A DNA stretch of 64,000 nt, taken from contig CAJOHX010000003.1 of the NCBI GenBank assembly GCA_905234475.1, positions 21,506 to 85,505 of the forward strand, read 5' to 3'. The first letter of the stretch is position 1, and each line of letters starts with the position of its first letter. Of this stretch, positions 29,283 through 40,859 are shown piece after piece. The position numbers were made by a program, and so were the translations under genes. Origin of the DNA: an uncultured Bacteroidales bacterium. Its GTDB lineage: Bacteria > Bacteroidota > Bacteroidia > Bacteroidales > UBA932. The notes under the pieces were generated by a model. It saw nothing but the letters and a program-made list of their open reading frames with translations, did not search any database and had not been told where the DNA came from.

Positions 29283-29315
29283 TCTTGGAAGATAAGCGGA
29301 AAAACCTTAAATTTG
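29283..29315 (+). promoter_or_regulatory. Promoter of the esterase-GH43 gene
   Basis: TCTTG (29283-29287), 20-nt spacer, TAAATTTG (29308-29315), ending 32 nt before the ATG at 29348. Confidence 0.7.
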
Positions 29316-29347
29316 GAATTCGATAGCATGACAAACCATATCACTAT

Positions 29348-31552
29348 ATGAAAAAGATACTGACTCTCTTTGCCATCCTGGCGGGCGCAATCGGCCTCCA
29401 GGCGCAGCCTGCCGGCGGTTTCGGCGGCTTCCAGATGCCCAAGATTGACGTACATTGCTCCGAGAAGTTCGCGGATATCGACTACGCGGGCGACGGAGAA
29501 GTTTACCATCAGCTGGATGTCTATCTGCCCCGGATGCAGAAGGCTTCCTATCCGGTCGTCGTGCACATCTACGGCAGCGCCTGGTACTCCAACAATTCCA
29601 AGGGCATGGCCGACCTGGGCACCATCGTGAACGCCCTGCTGGATGCGGGCTATGCCGTCGTGACCCCGAACCACCGCTCTTCGGCGGACGCCAAGTTCCC
29701 GGCGCAGATTCAGGACATCAAGGGTGTGATCCGCTGGGTGCGCGCGCATGCCGCGCAGTACCGTTTCGACACGTCCTTCATCGCCACTTCGGGCTTCTCT
29801 TCCGGCGGACACCTTTCTTCGCTGGCCGCGACGAGCGGCAACGTCCCCTCGCTGGAAGGCAACGTGGGCGGTAACCTCGAGTTCAGCAGCCGCGTGGATG
29901 CGGCCTGCGACTGGTCCGGCCCCGTGGACCTCAACTACATGAGCTGCGGCGCGGCGGAGGACACCTGGAATCATGCTCCCGAGGAGGCCGTGATGGGCTT
30001 CTCCTTCAAGGGCAACGAGGAGCGTTTCAAGGCGCTGAACGCCACCAACTACATCGACCCGTCCGACCCGCCGGTGGTCATCTTCCACGGCACGGCCGAC
30101 AACGTGGTGCCGCACTGCCAGGGCTCGCATTTTTATGAGCTGCTGGACCAGGCGGGCATCCGCACGGAGCTGTACCTCGTCGACGGCGGCGGCCACGGCT
30201 TCAACATGTACACGGAGTACACCCTCCGTTCGATGACCAACTTCATGGACAAGGTCCGCACGGAGAAGGGCGGCACCTTCGTGACCGGTACCAACCCGGT
30301 GATTACCAATGCGTTCTCCGCCGACCCCTCCGCCCATGTGTTCAACGGCCGGATCTACCTGTATCCTTCGCATGACATCCCCACGGTCAAGTACCAGGGC
30401 GACCAGCCGTGGTTCTGCATGTCCGACTACCATGTCTATTCTTCTGACGACCTGACGCACTGGACCGACCACGGCAACATCGTGGACCAGAAGGATGTTC
30501 CCTGGGGCAATCCCACCGCCTATTCGATGTGGGCCCCGGACTGCGTGGAGAAGGCCGGCAAGTACTATTTCTATTTCCCGAACGCGCCCGGGCGCGGGAG
30601 GGGCTTCGGTTTCGGCATCGGCGTGGCCGTCTCCGACACGCCTTACGGCCCCTTCAAGATCCATGAGAACACGGTGCAGGGCACGGGCGGCATCGACCCC
30701 TGTGTCTTCAAGGACAATGACGGCACCATCTATATCATCTGGTCCGGCATGGGCCTGCGCGGTGCCAAGCTTGCCGCCAACATGACCGAGATCGAGGGTC
30801 CGGCTGTCCGCCTGGACGAGACCTTCCCGAAGGGCCAGACAGAGGGTCCGTTCATGTTCCGCCGCGGCGACAAGTACTATCTGACCTATCCGTGGGTCCG
30901 CCTGGACGGCGGCACGGAGACGCTCTGCTATGCCATGGCGGACAGCCCGCTGGGCCCGTATGAGTTCAAGGGCGTGTTCATGGACGAGTCGCCGACCGAG
31001 TGCTGGACCAACCACCATTCTTTCGTGGAGTTCAAGGGACAGTGGTATCTCTTCTATCACCACAATGATTTCAGCCCGGATTTCGACAAGAACCGCTCCG
31101 TGCGCATCGACAAGGTGTCTTTCCGCGAGGACGGCACCATCATCCCCGTCAAGCCGACATGGCGCGGCGTGGGCTATTTCAAGGCTTCCGACGAACTGAA
31201 CATCGACCGCTACAGCGAGTGCGTGGGCGCGAAGATCGACTTCCTCGACGAGTACAACTATTTCGCGGGTTGGAAGACTCGTTTCACGCAGCCGTATGAC
31301 CGCGTGCGCTTCAACGAGGTGGACTTCGGCGCCAAGGCCCCGAAGAGCATCGTCTTCCGCACCAAGGGCAACGGCGCCGTGCTGAACGTCACCGTCGGTG
31401 CCGGCAAGCCCGTTGCCTGCAAGGTCCCGGCCAGCGCCGACTGGACCGAGGTGGTTCTCCCGGCCAAGCTGGGTAAGGCCGTCGGCATGCAGGACGTCAC
31501 CGTCGAGCTTGTCTCCGGCTCCGCCGAAGTCGACTGGATCTCCTTCAGATAG
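29348..31552 (+). CDS. Bifunctional esterase-GH43 enzyme
   Basis: Two catalytic modules on one exported polypeptide. After a signal peptide (MKKILTLFAILAGAIGLQAQ) comes an alpha/beta-hydrolase with a Ser nucleophile in GFSSGGHLSS (about residue 150), HGTADNVVPH with an acid candidate (about 247) and GGGHGFN with the base (about 282). A GH43 five-bladed propeller follows from about residue 315 (NPVITNAFSADPSAHVFNGRIYLYPSHD, MWAPDCV, IDPCVF, EGPFMF) and a CBM6-like domain from about 610 (YFAGWKTRF...VDFGAKAPKSIVFR). The likely job is acetyl or feruloyl removal plus arabinosyl or xylosyl release from arabinoxylan. Its stop is 3 nt from that of the convergent GH51 gene. Confidence 0.85.
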   Translation: MKKILTLFAILAGAIGLQAQPAGGFGGFQMPKIDVHCSEKFADIDYAGDGEVYHQLDVYLPRMQKASYPVVVHIYGSAWYSNNSKGMADLGTIVNALLDAGYAVVTPNHRSSADAKFPAQIQDIKGVIRWVRAHAAQYRFDTSFIATSGFSSGGHLSSLAATSGNVPSLEGNVGGNLEFSSRVDAACDWSGPVDLNYMSCGAAEDTWNHAPEEAVMGFSFKGNEERFKALNATNYIDPSDPPVVIFHGTADNVVPHCQGSHFYELLDQAGIRTELYLVDGGGHGFNMYTEYTLRSMTNFMDKVRTEKGGTFVTGTNPVITNAFSADPSAHVFNGRIYLYPSHDIPTVKYQGDQPWFCMSDYHVYSSDDLTHWTDHGNIVDQKDVPWGNPTAYSMWAPDCVEKAGKYYFYFPNAPGRGRGFGFGIGVAVSDTPYGPFKIHENTVQGTGGIDPCVFKDNDGTIYIIWSGMGLRGAKLAANMTEIEGPAVRLDETFPKGQTEGPFMFRRGDKYYLTYPWVRLDGGTETLCYAMADSPLGPYEFKGVFMDESPTECWTNHHSFVEFKGQWYLFYHHNDFSPDFDKNRSVRIDKVSFREDGTIIPVKPTWRGVGYFKASDELNIDRYSECVGAKIDFLDEYNYFAGWKTRFTQPYDRVRFNEVDFGAKAPKSIVFRTKGNGAVLNVTVGAGKPVACKVPASADWTEVVLPAKLGKAVGMQDVTVELVSGSAEVDWISFR

Positions 31553-31555
31553 CGG

Positions 31556-34087
31556 CTATTGCCGGTTTAGCGTCACCACGCCGGCGGAAAGGGGCTCGAG
31601 GGTGAGGGTAACGGCATCGTTTTGCGGTTGCAGCGCCGTTTTCCGGCGGGCGACCGCATTCTTTTGCGCCATGCTGTTGGCGGCGTCGAGGCTGCCGGGG
31701 GCGAAGTATTCGTATTCCGCGCCGGCGAGCGGGCCCCAGTCGCCATTCAGCGTTAGGGTATAGGGTTTGTCAGTGGGGTTGACGACCTTGACGGTGACGC
31801 AGCCGGCGTTCTCCGCCAGGGTGGCGGATACGCTCAGCTCCTTGGTATCTCCCTCAAAGGCAAGGCGGTAGGGGGAGTAGTGGTCGTACCAGAGCTCGGT
31901 GACGAGGTAGTTGGGGGCGACGAACAGGTCCTTGTAGTCGAAGTTGATGAAGGCATTGTTCCAGTCGGGGGCGTCGGTGCGGCGGATGAAGAGCGCTGCG
32001 GCGCCCATCGCCACCACGTCCAGGTTCTCGCAGACGTTCAGGAAGCCGCCGGCGAACAGGCCCGTGCGCCAGTCGGTGCTGTTGAGGTTCCATTCGGAGA
32101 TGAACAGCTTGATGTTGGGGTTCGGGCACTTCGCAATCATGTCGGCATAGCGCTGATACTGCTGCGCGAGGCGTCCGGGGCCGGTGGCATAGCCGCCCTG
32201 CTGCTCGTAGTGGTGCAGGGACAGGTAGTCGAAATAGCGGCCGGAACGGTTCAGGAATGCTTCGTCCTCCGGGAAGCCGCCGCAGGCGATGATACGGATG
32301 GTCGGATCGACGGCGCGCATGGCGGTGGAGAAGTCGCGCACGCACTTCTCGTAGCGGTCGATGCCCATCTCCCACATCTCGTTGTCGATCTCCCAGTACT
32401 TGACGTTGTAGGGCTCCGGATGGCCGTTGGCGGCACGTTTGGCGCCCCATTCGCCCGTGGCGGGCTCATTGCAGTAGCGCAGCCAGTTGACGGCGTTGTC
32501 CAGGATCTGCTGATACTCGGATTCGGGGCGCTCGAAGGCCACGCTCACCACGATGACGGGCTCGCTGTCCACCTCGCGGCAGAAGCGGATGAACTCGTCG
32601 GTGCCGAAGCAGTTCTGGTCGTAGTCCATCCACATCCAGTGGTCCCAGCGGCGGCGCGCCTCCTGCGGACCGATGCCCCATTTCCAGTCGTACTGTGCGG
32701 CATAGCCGCCACCGGGCCAGCGCAGGCAGGTCGGATGCAAATCCTTGACAGCCTGGAAGATATCGGGACGGAAGCCGCCCAGGGCCTGCCCGGTGCGGGT
32801 GCCCATCGAGGCCTGGTCAATCATCAGCGTGCCGTCTTCGGCGGCAATGGCGAAGTCGGCGTCACCCTCCCAGGCGCCTGCGTCCAGGGTGAAGGTATAT
32901 TTCTGCCAGTCCGGGGACGGGCAGCCCAGGCTCTGGCGGACAATCCATTCGCCATCCCGGCGAAGGCCGACGCTCAGGCGGGCGTTGCCGTCGCCCTTGG
33001 CGTAGACGGAGCCCACGAAGGCGTCGCCCGGCCGCACGGCCTGCGGCCCCTGCTGCAGGCCGGAAACGCCCCGGGTGCGGATCCGCTGGGCGTAGTCCAT
33101 GTTGACGGCGTCGCCCTTGACGAGCTGGAAGGTGCCGTCGCCGAAGGCAGTCCATTCCGGTGCCACGTCGGGCACCTTGACCTGTTCGGGCATGCCGGCG
33201 AACAGGACCTGTTTGCCGGAGGTGATGCGGATGTTGCGGTAGAGGGCTTCCGTGTAGTTTTCCCAAAGGGTTATGGTGTTCTGTTTGCGGCTGGTCGGAA
33301 CGGTCTTGGAAAGGATCTTCTTCCCGTCCCACCACACGCTGACGCTGCGGCCGCGGCAGCTGACCCTGACATGGTGCCAGGCGTCCTGGTCGATCTGTGC
33401 AGCCTGGGCGGCCTTCGTTGCCAACGGCTCCAGTGTCTGCACTTTACGGGTGCGGCCGCCGAAGAAGGGGACCTCCTTTTCCACCTTCGTGGCCAGGGTA
33501 AACTCGGCGCTCACAGCCTGCTTCTGGGCCGCCGCGAGGGCCTTGGCCTGGGCGTCGGCCTCGATCTGGGACTGGGTCTGCGCCAGGGCGAAACGCTGCC
33601 CTTCATAGGCAGGGTCGTAGAGCCGCAGGAAATAGGGTTCTCCGTCGGCCTGGTCTTTCACGGCAAAGCGCAGGTCCAGCAGGCCGCCGCTCCAGCGCCG
33701 GCCGGGCAGCAGGTAGGCGCGCCATTTCACGTCCATCTCGATGTCGTAGCTGTCCGTGTCCAGCTGCACCAGCTCGACGGGCTGCTCGTAGCGGGTGGGG
33801 GAATGCAGCACTTCGTCCGCGTCGGCGAACCAGCCGTCGAAATAGCCGTCGCGCGGCGGGATGCCGGGGTAGTGCTCCGGCTCGAAGGAGCGGCCGTAGA
33901 TGATCTCCTGCCAGACGCCGTTGTTGGCCGAAAAATAGATGTGCTCGAAGAGCTGGCCGTAGATGAGCGGGTCGATCTGCCCGTCGATGGCTTTCGAGTG
34001 GACGCGGAGGCTGACGCTCTCCTGCGCGGCGGCGCAAAAGCCCAGCAGGGCGGCGCACAGAAGGAGGATTCTTTTGGGTGCTGTCAT
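31556..34087 (-). CDS. GH51 alpha-L-arabinofuranosidase
   Basis: Retaining exo-enzyme that removes arabinofuranosyl residues. Signal peptide MTAPKRILLLCAALLGFCAAAQ, N-terminal GH51 hallmark DPLIYGQLFEHIYFSANNGVWQEI, a long insertion (residues about 150-370) that looks like a laminin- or CBM-type jelly-roll domain (WHHVRVSCRGRSVSVWWDGKK), then the TIM barrel with acid/base Glu in YWEIDNEMW (about 567) and nucleophile Glu in LFISEWNLNS (about 664), and a C-terminal beta domain. 843 aa from the ATG at 34087. It is divergent from the GH3 gene, with TAAATTTG on its side of the 86-nt spacer. Confidence 0.92.
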   Translation of the reverse strand: MTAPKRILLLCAALLGFCAAAQESVSLRVHSKAIDGQIDPLIYGQLFEHIYFSANNGVWQEIIYGRSFEPEHYPGIPPRDGYFDGWFADADEVLHSPTRYEQPVELVQLDTDSYDIEMDVKWRAYLLPGRRWSGGLLDLRFAVKDQADGEPYFLRLYDPAYEGQRFALAQTQSQIEADAQAKALAAAQKQAVSAEFTLATKVEKEVPFFGGRTRKVQTLEPLATKAAQAAQIDQDAWHHVRVSCRGRSVSVWWDGKKILSKTVPTSRKQNTITLWENYTEALYRNIRITSGKQVLFAGMPEQVKVPDVAPEWTAFGDGTFQLVKGDAVNMDYAQRIRTRGVSGLQQGPQAVRPGDAFVGSVYAKGDGNARLSVGLRRDGEWIVRQSLGCPSPDWQKYTFTLDAGAWEGDADFAIAAEDGTLMIDQASMGTRTGQALGGFRPDIFQAVKDLHPTCLRWPGGGYAAQYDWKWGIGPQEARRRWDHWMWMDYDQNCFGTDEFIRFCREVDSEPVIVVSVAFERPESEYQQILDNAVNWLRYCNEPATGEWGAKRAANGHPEPYNVKYWEIDNEMWEMGIDRYEKCVRDFSTAMRAVDPTIRIIACGGFPEDEAFLNRSGRYFDYLSLHHYEQQGGYATGPGRLAQQYQRYADMIAKCPNPNIKLFISEWNLNSTDWRTGLFAGGFLNVCENLDVVAMGAAALFIRRTDAPDWNNAFINFDYKDLFVAPNYLVTELWYDHYSPYRLAFEGDTKELSVSATLAENAGCVTVKVVNPTDKPYTLTLNGDWGPLAGAEYEYFAPGSLDAANSMAQKNAVARRKTALQPQNDAVTLTLEPLSAGVVTLNRQ

Positions 34088-34111
34088 GGGTGGCGAAAAA
34101 AATGTTTCCCA

Positions 34112-34119
34112 CAAATTTA
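34112..34119 (-). promoter_or_regulatory. Candidate -7 box of the GH51 gene
   Basis: TAAATTTG on the minus strand, 24 nt upstream of the GH51 ATG. It is paired with the divergent GH3 box 21 nt away, so both may be controlled together. Confidence 0.5.
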
Positions 34120-34140
34120 ATGATTATTCGCAATTCTTTG

Positions 34141-34148
34141 TATCTTTG
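34141..34148 (+). promoter_or_regulatory. Candidate -7 box of the GH3 operon
   Basis: TATCTTTG matches TAnnTTTG, 25 nt upstream of the GH3 ATG. No good -33 box seen. Confidence 0.5.
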
Positions 34149-34173
34149 ATACAGTCACTGAAACCTGACCGCG

Positions 34174-37100
34174 ATGAACCATTTACACAAGTCCTTTCTG
34201 ACCGGAGCGCTGGCGCTGTTCGCCGCCGTTTCGGCGCTGGCCCAGAATGGCCAGACCCCGATTTACCTTGACACTTCCTTCTCCTTCGAGGAGCGGGCGG
34301 CCGACCTGGTGTCGCGCCTGACGCTGGAGGAGAAGCAAAGCCTGCTGGGCAACAACATGGCTGCCATTCCGCGCCTGGGCGTCAAGAACTACAACATTTG
34401 GAGCGAAGCGCTCCACGGCGTGCTCACCGGTGCGAATCCCTCCGCCGGCCTGCTGGGGCCGACTTCCTTCCCCAACAGCGTGGCCCTCGGCTCGAGCTGG
34501 GACCCTGCGCTGACCGAGCGCATGGCCTCGGCCATCGCCGAGGAGGCGCGCGCCATCTACCAGACCGGCACGAAGGGCCTGACCTTCTGGTCGCCGGTCG
34601 TGGAGCCCGTGCGCGACCCCCGCTGGGGGCGGACGGGCGAGTCCTACGGCGAGGATCCCTTCCTGGCCGCGGAGATGGCCGCCGGCTTCGTCCGGGGCCT
34701 GATGGGCAGCGATCCCAAGTACCTGAAAGCCGTCCCGACGGCCAAGCACTACTTCGCCAATAACAGCGAATTCGACCGCCATGTCAGCAGCTCCAACATG
34801 GACAGCCGCGACATGCGCGAGTTCTACCTTTATCCTTACAAGCGCCTGATCGAGGACGAGCACCTGCCTTCCATCATGTCCTCCTACAATGCGGTCAACC
34901 ATGTCCCGACTTCCGCCAGCGCTTTCTACCTGGACACGCTGGCCCGCCGGACCTACGGCATGAAGGGTTATGTGACCGGCGACTGCGCGGCCATCGAGGA
35001 CATCTGGAACGGCCACTACTATGTAGAAACGCGCGAGCAGGCCACGGCGGCGGGCCTCAAGGCCGGCGTGGACAGCGACTGCGGCAGCATCTACCAGCGT
35101 TTCGCGATCAGCGCCTACGAGCAGGGCATCCTGTCCATGGCGGAGATCGACCGCGCCCTCATCAACATGTTCACCGTCCGGATGCGGACGGGCGAATTCG
35201 ATCCGGACCAGATGGTCCCGTACACGAAGTATGAGCCGTCCCGCGTTAGCTCCGCAGCCAACCGGGCGCTGGCGGCCGAGCTGGCCGTGCGCACCCCGGT
35301 GCTCCTGAAGAACGAGGGCGGGGCGCTGCCCCTCAACCCGAAAGCCATCCGCAGCATCGCCCTGATCGGCCCGCAGGCCGACGACGTGGAGCTCGGCCCG
35401 TATTCCGGCCGGCCGGAGCAGGACGCAATGATTTCGCCCTATGCGGGTATACGTAAGTACTTGTCGGACAGGGGATTTGATGTGGACGTGCGCCTCGCGG
35501 CGGGCGGAGACATCAAGAGCAAGAGCAACTTGCTGTACGTGGCCTGGTTCGAGATCGGCAAGACGGACGGCAGCACCACGCGCTACGACGCAACGCACTA
35601 CACCGCCTGCGCCGACGGCATCACGGTCGGCTCCGGCATGGGTGACGAGGAGCAGGTCCGTACCATTGACGACGGCTCCTGGACCGCGTATGACAACATC
35701 GATATTACCAATATAGAAGATATCACCGTCGGGCTCAACATTCCCACCGAGGGCGGCATCGTGGAGATCCGCGTGGGCGGTCCCGACGGCCAGCTGATTG
35801 GCCGCATCGAGGCCACGAAGGCCTCCGGCGCCCGTGTGGGCGGCGTCTACGGCGCCAGCATGCCGATGAAGACCTCCGCCCTGAAGCTCGGCTTCAACGG
35901 CCCGCAGACGCTCTATCTGGTCTACAAGGCCCCGCAGGACGCCCCGATTGACGAGGCGACCCTCGCCGCGGCGCGCGGCGCCGACGTGGCGGTGGTATTC
36001 GTGGGCACGGATGAGAACACGGCAACGGAAGAGGCCGACCGCCTGACGCTCCTGCTGCCCGGCAACCAGGTCGCGCTGATCCAGGCGGTGGCGGCGGTCA
36101 ACCCGCACACCATTGTGGTGATGCAGACCCTCGGCTGCGTGGAGGTGGAGGAATTCCGCCATCTGGCCGGTGTGGGCGGCATCCTCTGGACGGGCTACAA
36201 CGGACAGGCCCAGGGCGAGGCGATTCCACGCCTGCTCTTCGGCGAGGTCTCCCCGGGCGGCAAGCTCAACGCCACCTGGTTCAAGAGCGTGAAGGACCTG
36301 CCGGCCATCACGGACTACAACCTCCGCCGCAGCGCGGGGGCTGGCGGCCGCACCCTGTGGTATTTCGACCGCGAGGTTTCCTATCCCTTCGGTTACGGCC
36401 TGAGCTATACGACCTTTGAATACAGCAACTTCCGCATCAGCCGCAGCGCCATTACCCCCAACGACAAGGTCACGGTGAGCGTGGACGTGCGCAATACGGG
36501 CGGGTTCAGCGCCGACGAGGTGGTGCAGGTGTATGTCAGCACCCCTGACAGCCCGGCCTCGCTGGAGCGCCCGATCAAGCGCCTCAAGGGCTTCCGCCGG
36601 GTGACTGTCCCGCGCGGGCAGATCCGCACGGTGGATATTGAGATTGACTGCGCCGACCTCTGGTTCTGGGACATGGCGGCGGACCGGATGACCTATGACT
36701 CCGGACGCTATGTCTTCGAGATCGGATCCTCCTCGCAGGACATCCGCGGACGCGTCAGCGCCGTGATGTCCGGGCGCCTGGACCGCCGGCTGAAGACCGT
36801 CTGGGCCGCTACGGACGCCAACGTGCTGCGGATCGGGCAGACGGCGAAGGGATCCTTCTCCGCCTGCATGAACGACGACAGCTTCTATGAGGGCGCGCAG
36901 GCCGTCTGGACGAGCAACAACCCGGCGGTCGCTACCGTCTCGGCGGACGGGACCGTGCAGGCCGTATCGATGGGCGTTGCCACCGTCACCTGCACCGTCA
37001 CCATCAACGGGACCACCCGCTCCGACTCCTTTGCCGTCAAGGTGATGCCCGATTTCACCCTGTCGTCCCTGAAAGTGGGCGGCAAGAAGGTGAAGGTCGG

Positions 37101-37980
37101 CGACGCTTCGCAGTTCAGCTATCTGCTCAAGGCCGGCAAGGCCCCGCTCGTGGAGGCGGCAGCCTCCCATCCGGGGGTGCGCGTTGAGGTGAAGCAGGCC
37201 GAACGCGTGCCCGGCACCGCCGTGGTGACGCTACGCGATCCCGAGACGGGCGACAGCCGCACCTGGACGGTCAATTTCGGCACGGAGGGCAAGTCCGACA
37301 GCTTCGACATGAGCAGCATTCCCGGCAAGGCCTGGAGCTGGGTGCGGGAGGATCCCGCCGCCTGGACGCTCACCGAGGAGATCGGCTCGCTGGTGCTGAC
37401 CGCCGGGCCGGGCGACATCGCCGGCACCGGCAACAAAGCCACGAACCTGCTGCTGCAGAGCGCCAATACGGACTGGACTGCAGAGGTGAAGATGCGCTGC
37501 TTCTCCGCGCCGGCACCGCCGGCCCAGAATGCCGGCCTGGTGGCTTACGAGGGCGACGACAACTTCGTCAAATTCGTCTGCGGGGCGGCGTTCAACATGC
37601 GCCGCGCCCCGGATGCCGCCGCTTCCGGCGCAGGCCAGCTGCAGCTGGTGGTCGAGGAGAACGGCGCGCAGAAATCGCAGCTCACGCTGAGCCTCGAGGG
37701 CATTATCGGTGCGGACCAGGTGATCTGGCTGCGCCTTGTCAAGCAGGCGGACGCCTACACGGCCTGGTACTCCGTGGACGGCAAGAAATATGAGAAGGTC
37801 GGCGTCGCGAACGCCGTGCTGAAGGACATCCGCGTGGGCGTGATGGCCTGCGAGGGCGAGATGCCCGCGATGATGCGCGGCTTCGGCGGCGGTGGCCGCG
37901 GCGGCTTCCAGCTGCCCGCCGCCGCGCCGCTCAAGGTCGCCTTCGAGGGCTTCAAGATCGACAGCCGCGGCAACAAGTAG
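34174..37980 (+). CDS. GH3 glycosidase with CBM6, Big_2 and C-terminal jelly-roll domains
   Basis: Large exported GH3 enzyme, probably a beta-xylosidase or beta-glucosidase. Signal peptide MNHLHKSFLTGALALFAAVSALAQ, then the GH3 N-domain with KNYNIWSEALHGV, the AKHYFANN substrate region and nucleophile Asp in GYVTGDCAAI (about residue 270). The GH3 C-domain is interrupted by a CBM6-like module (about 445-590), resumes at VAVVFVGTDENTATEEADR, and is followed by the FnIII-like domain (YPFGYGLSYTTFEYSNF), a Big_2 Ig-like domain (about 900-955, NNPAVATVSADGTVQAVS) and a terminal concanavalin-type domain (about 1050-1265). At 1268 aa it is well above the usual 750-870. It is the first gene of a co-directional run ending near 47.7 kb. 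Confidence 0.9.
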   Translation: MNHLHKSFLTGALALFAAVSALAQNGQTPIYLDTSFSFEERAADLVSRLTLEEKQSLLGNNMAAIPRLGVKNYNIWSEALHGVLTGANPSAGLLGPTSFPNSVALGSSWDPALTERMASAIAEEARAIYQTGTKGLTFWSPVVEPVRDPRWGRTGESYGEDPFLAAEMAAGFVRGLMGSDPKYLKAVPTAKHYFANNSEFDRHVSSSNMDSRDMREFYLYPYKRLIEDEHLPSIMSSYNAVNHVPTSASAFYLDTLARRTYGMKGYVTGDCAAIEDIWNGHYYVETREQATAAGLKAGVDSDCGSIYQRFAISAYEQGILSMAEIDRALINMFTVRMRTGEFDPDQMVPYTKYEPSRVSSAANRALAAELAVRTPVLLKNEGGALPLNPKAIRSIALIGPQADDVELGPYSGRPEQDAMISPYAGIRKYLSDRGFDVDVRLAAGGDIKSKSNLLYVAWFEIGKTDGSTTRYDATHYTACADGITVGSGMGDEEQVRTIDDGSWTAYDNIDITNIEDITVGLNIPTEGGIVEIRVGGPDGQLIGRIEATKASGARVGGVYGASMPMKTSALKLGFNGPQTLYLVYKAPQDAPIDEATLAAARGADVAVVFVGTDENTATEEADRLTLLLPGNQVALIQAVAAVNPHTIVVMQTLGCVEVEEFRHLAGVGGILWTGYNGQAQGEAIPRLLFGEVSPGGKLNATWFKSVKDLPAITDYNLRRSAGAGGRTLWYFDREVSYPFGYGLSYTTFEYSNFRISRSAITPNDKVTVSVDVRNTGGFSADEVVQVYVSTPDSPASLERPIKRLKGFRRVTVPRGQIRTVDIEIDCADLWFWDMAADRMTYDSGRYVFEIGSSSQDIRGRVSAVMSGRLDRRLKTVWAATDANVLRIGQTAKGSFSACMNDDSFYEGAQAVWTSNNPAVATVSADGTVQAVSMGVATVTCTVTINGTTRSDSFAVKVMPDFTLSSLKVGGKKVKVGDASQFSYLLKAGKAPLVEAAASHPGVRVEVKQAERVPGTAVVTLRDPETGDSRTWTVNFGTEGKSDSFDMSSIPGKAWSWVREDPAAWTLTEEIGSLVLTAGPGDIAGTGNKATNLLLQSANTDWTAEVKMRCFSAPAPPAQNAGLVAYEGDDNFVKFVCGAAFNMRRAPDAAASGAGQLQLVVEENGAQKSQLTLSLEGIIGADQVIWLRLVKQADAYTAWYSVDGKKYEKVGVANAVLKDIRVGVMACEGEMPAMMRGFGGGGRGGFQLPAAAPLKVAFEGFKIDSRGNK

Positions 37981-37985
37981 TCGTT

Positions 37986-38573
37986 ATGACCGGTCGGACC
38001 CGCATCCTCATGCTTCTGTGGCTCGTGTGCTCCCTTTCGGCTGCGCACGCACAGGAGCGTGTGGCCCGGGGACATCTGCAGGCCAGTTGCGAGGATGCAC
38101 AGGGCCAGCGGTGGGCCGTCACGGACGCCGGGGAGATCCTGCGTTCGGCGGACGGCGCCGCCTGGTCCGTCCTGGATTTCAACGAAGAATATGCCGGCTA
38201 CTACCCGCGGATGGACTGGCGGGCGGTGGCGTCCGGCGGCGGTTCGGTGATGGTGGCCGGGCTGGATCCCGACGGCCACCTGGCCGTCTACACTTCCAGC
38301 CGCGGCACCGTGTGGAGCGCCCGCTCCCTGGAGTATACGGAAGCGGGGGAGCGGCACGTCCTGGACGTGACGCCCTGCTCGCTCAGCTATGATTCCCTGC
38401 GGGACAGCTTCTTCCTGTGCGGCACCCGCGGGACACTCTTCGAGATGCCGGGCTGCTCGCACTGCAACCGCCTGACGCGCTATCCGGTCGACACTTTGTA
38501 CTCCCGCACCCCGGAAGGCTTCGATGCGCTGCTGCTGGGCAGCGGCGGCTTCCGGATCGTAGAAACACTATAA
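37986..38573 (+). CDS. Small exported protein, BNR-like, unknown function
   Basis: I do not recognise a defined family. The protein has a signal peptide (MTGRTRILMLLWLVCSLSAAHAQ) and a mature part of about 170 residues with repeated beta-strand patterns such as WAVTDAGEILRSADGAAWSVLDF and LAVYTSSRGTVWSARSL, which resemble single blades of BNR/sortilin-type propellers (S/T-x-D/R-G-x-x-W). Four cysteines are present in the second half (two in CSHC). It starts 5 nt after the GH3 stop and is 16 nt before the next esterase, so it belongs to the glycan operon. A sugar-binding accessory role is only a guess. Confidence 0.6.
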   Translation: MTGRTRILMLLWLVCSLSAAHAQERVARGHLQASCEDAQGQRWAVTDAGEILRSADGAAWSVLDFNEEYAGYYPRMDWRAVASGGGSVMVAGLDPDGHLAVYTSSRGTVWSARSLEYTEAGERHVLDVTPCSLSYDSLRDSFFLCGTRGTLFEMPGCSHCNRLTRYPVDTLYSRTPEGFDALLLGSGGFRIVETL

Positions 38574-38577
38574 CTAA

Positions 38578-40856
<2,279 letters not shown>

Positions 40857-40859
40857 TCT

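Noticed and set aside
31545..31560. A terminator between the converging esterase-GH43 and GH51 genes (ATAGCGGCTAT)
   Set aside because: The stem is only 5 bp and has no U-tract.
34183..37170. A 995-codon open frame on the minus strand opposite the GH3 gene
   Set aside because: It is a codon-bias shadow of the GC-rich GH3 gene. The translation is low in hydrophobic pattern, rich in His, Arg, Ala and Gly, and shows no family motif.
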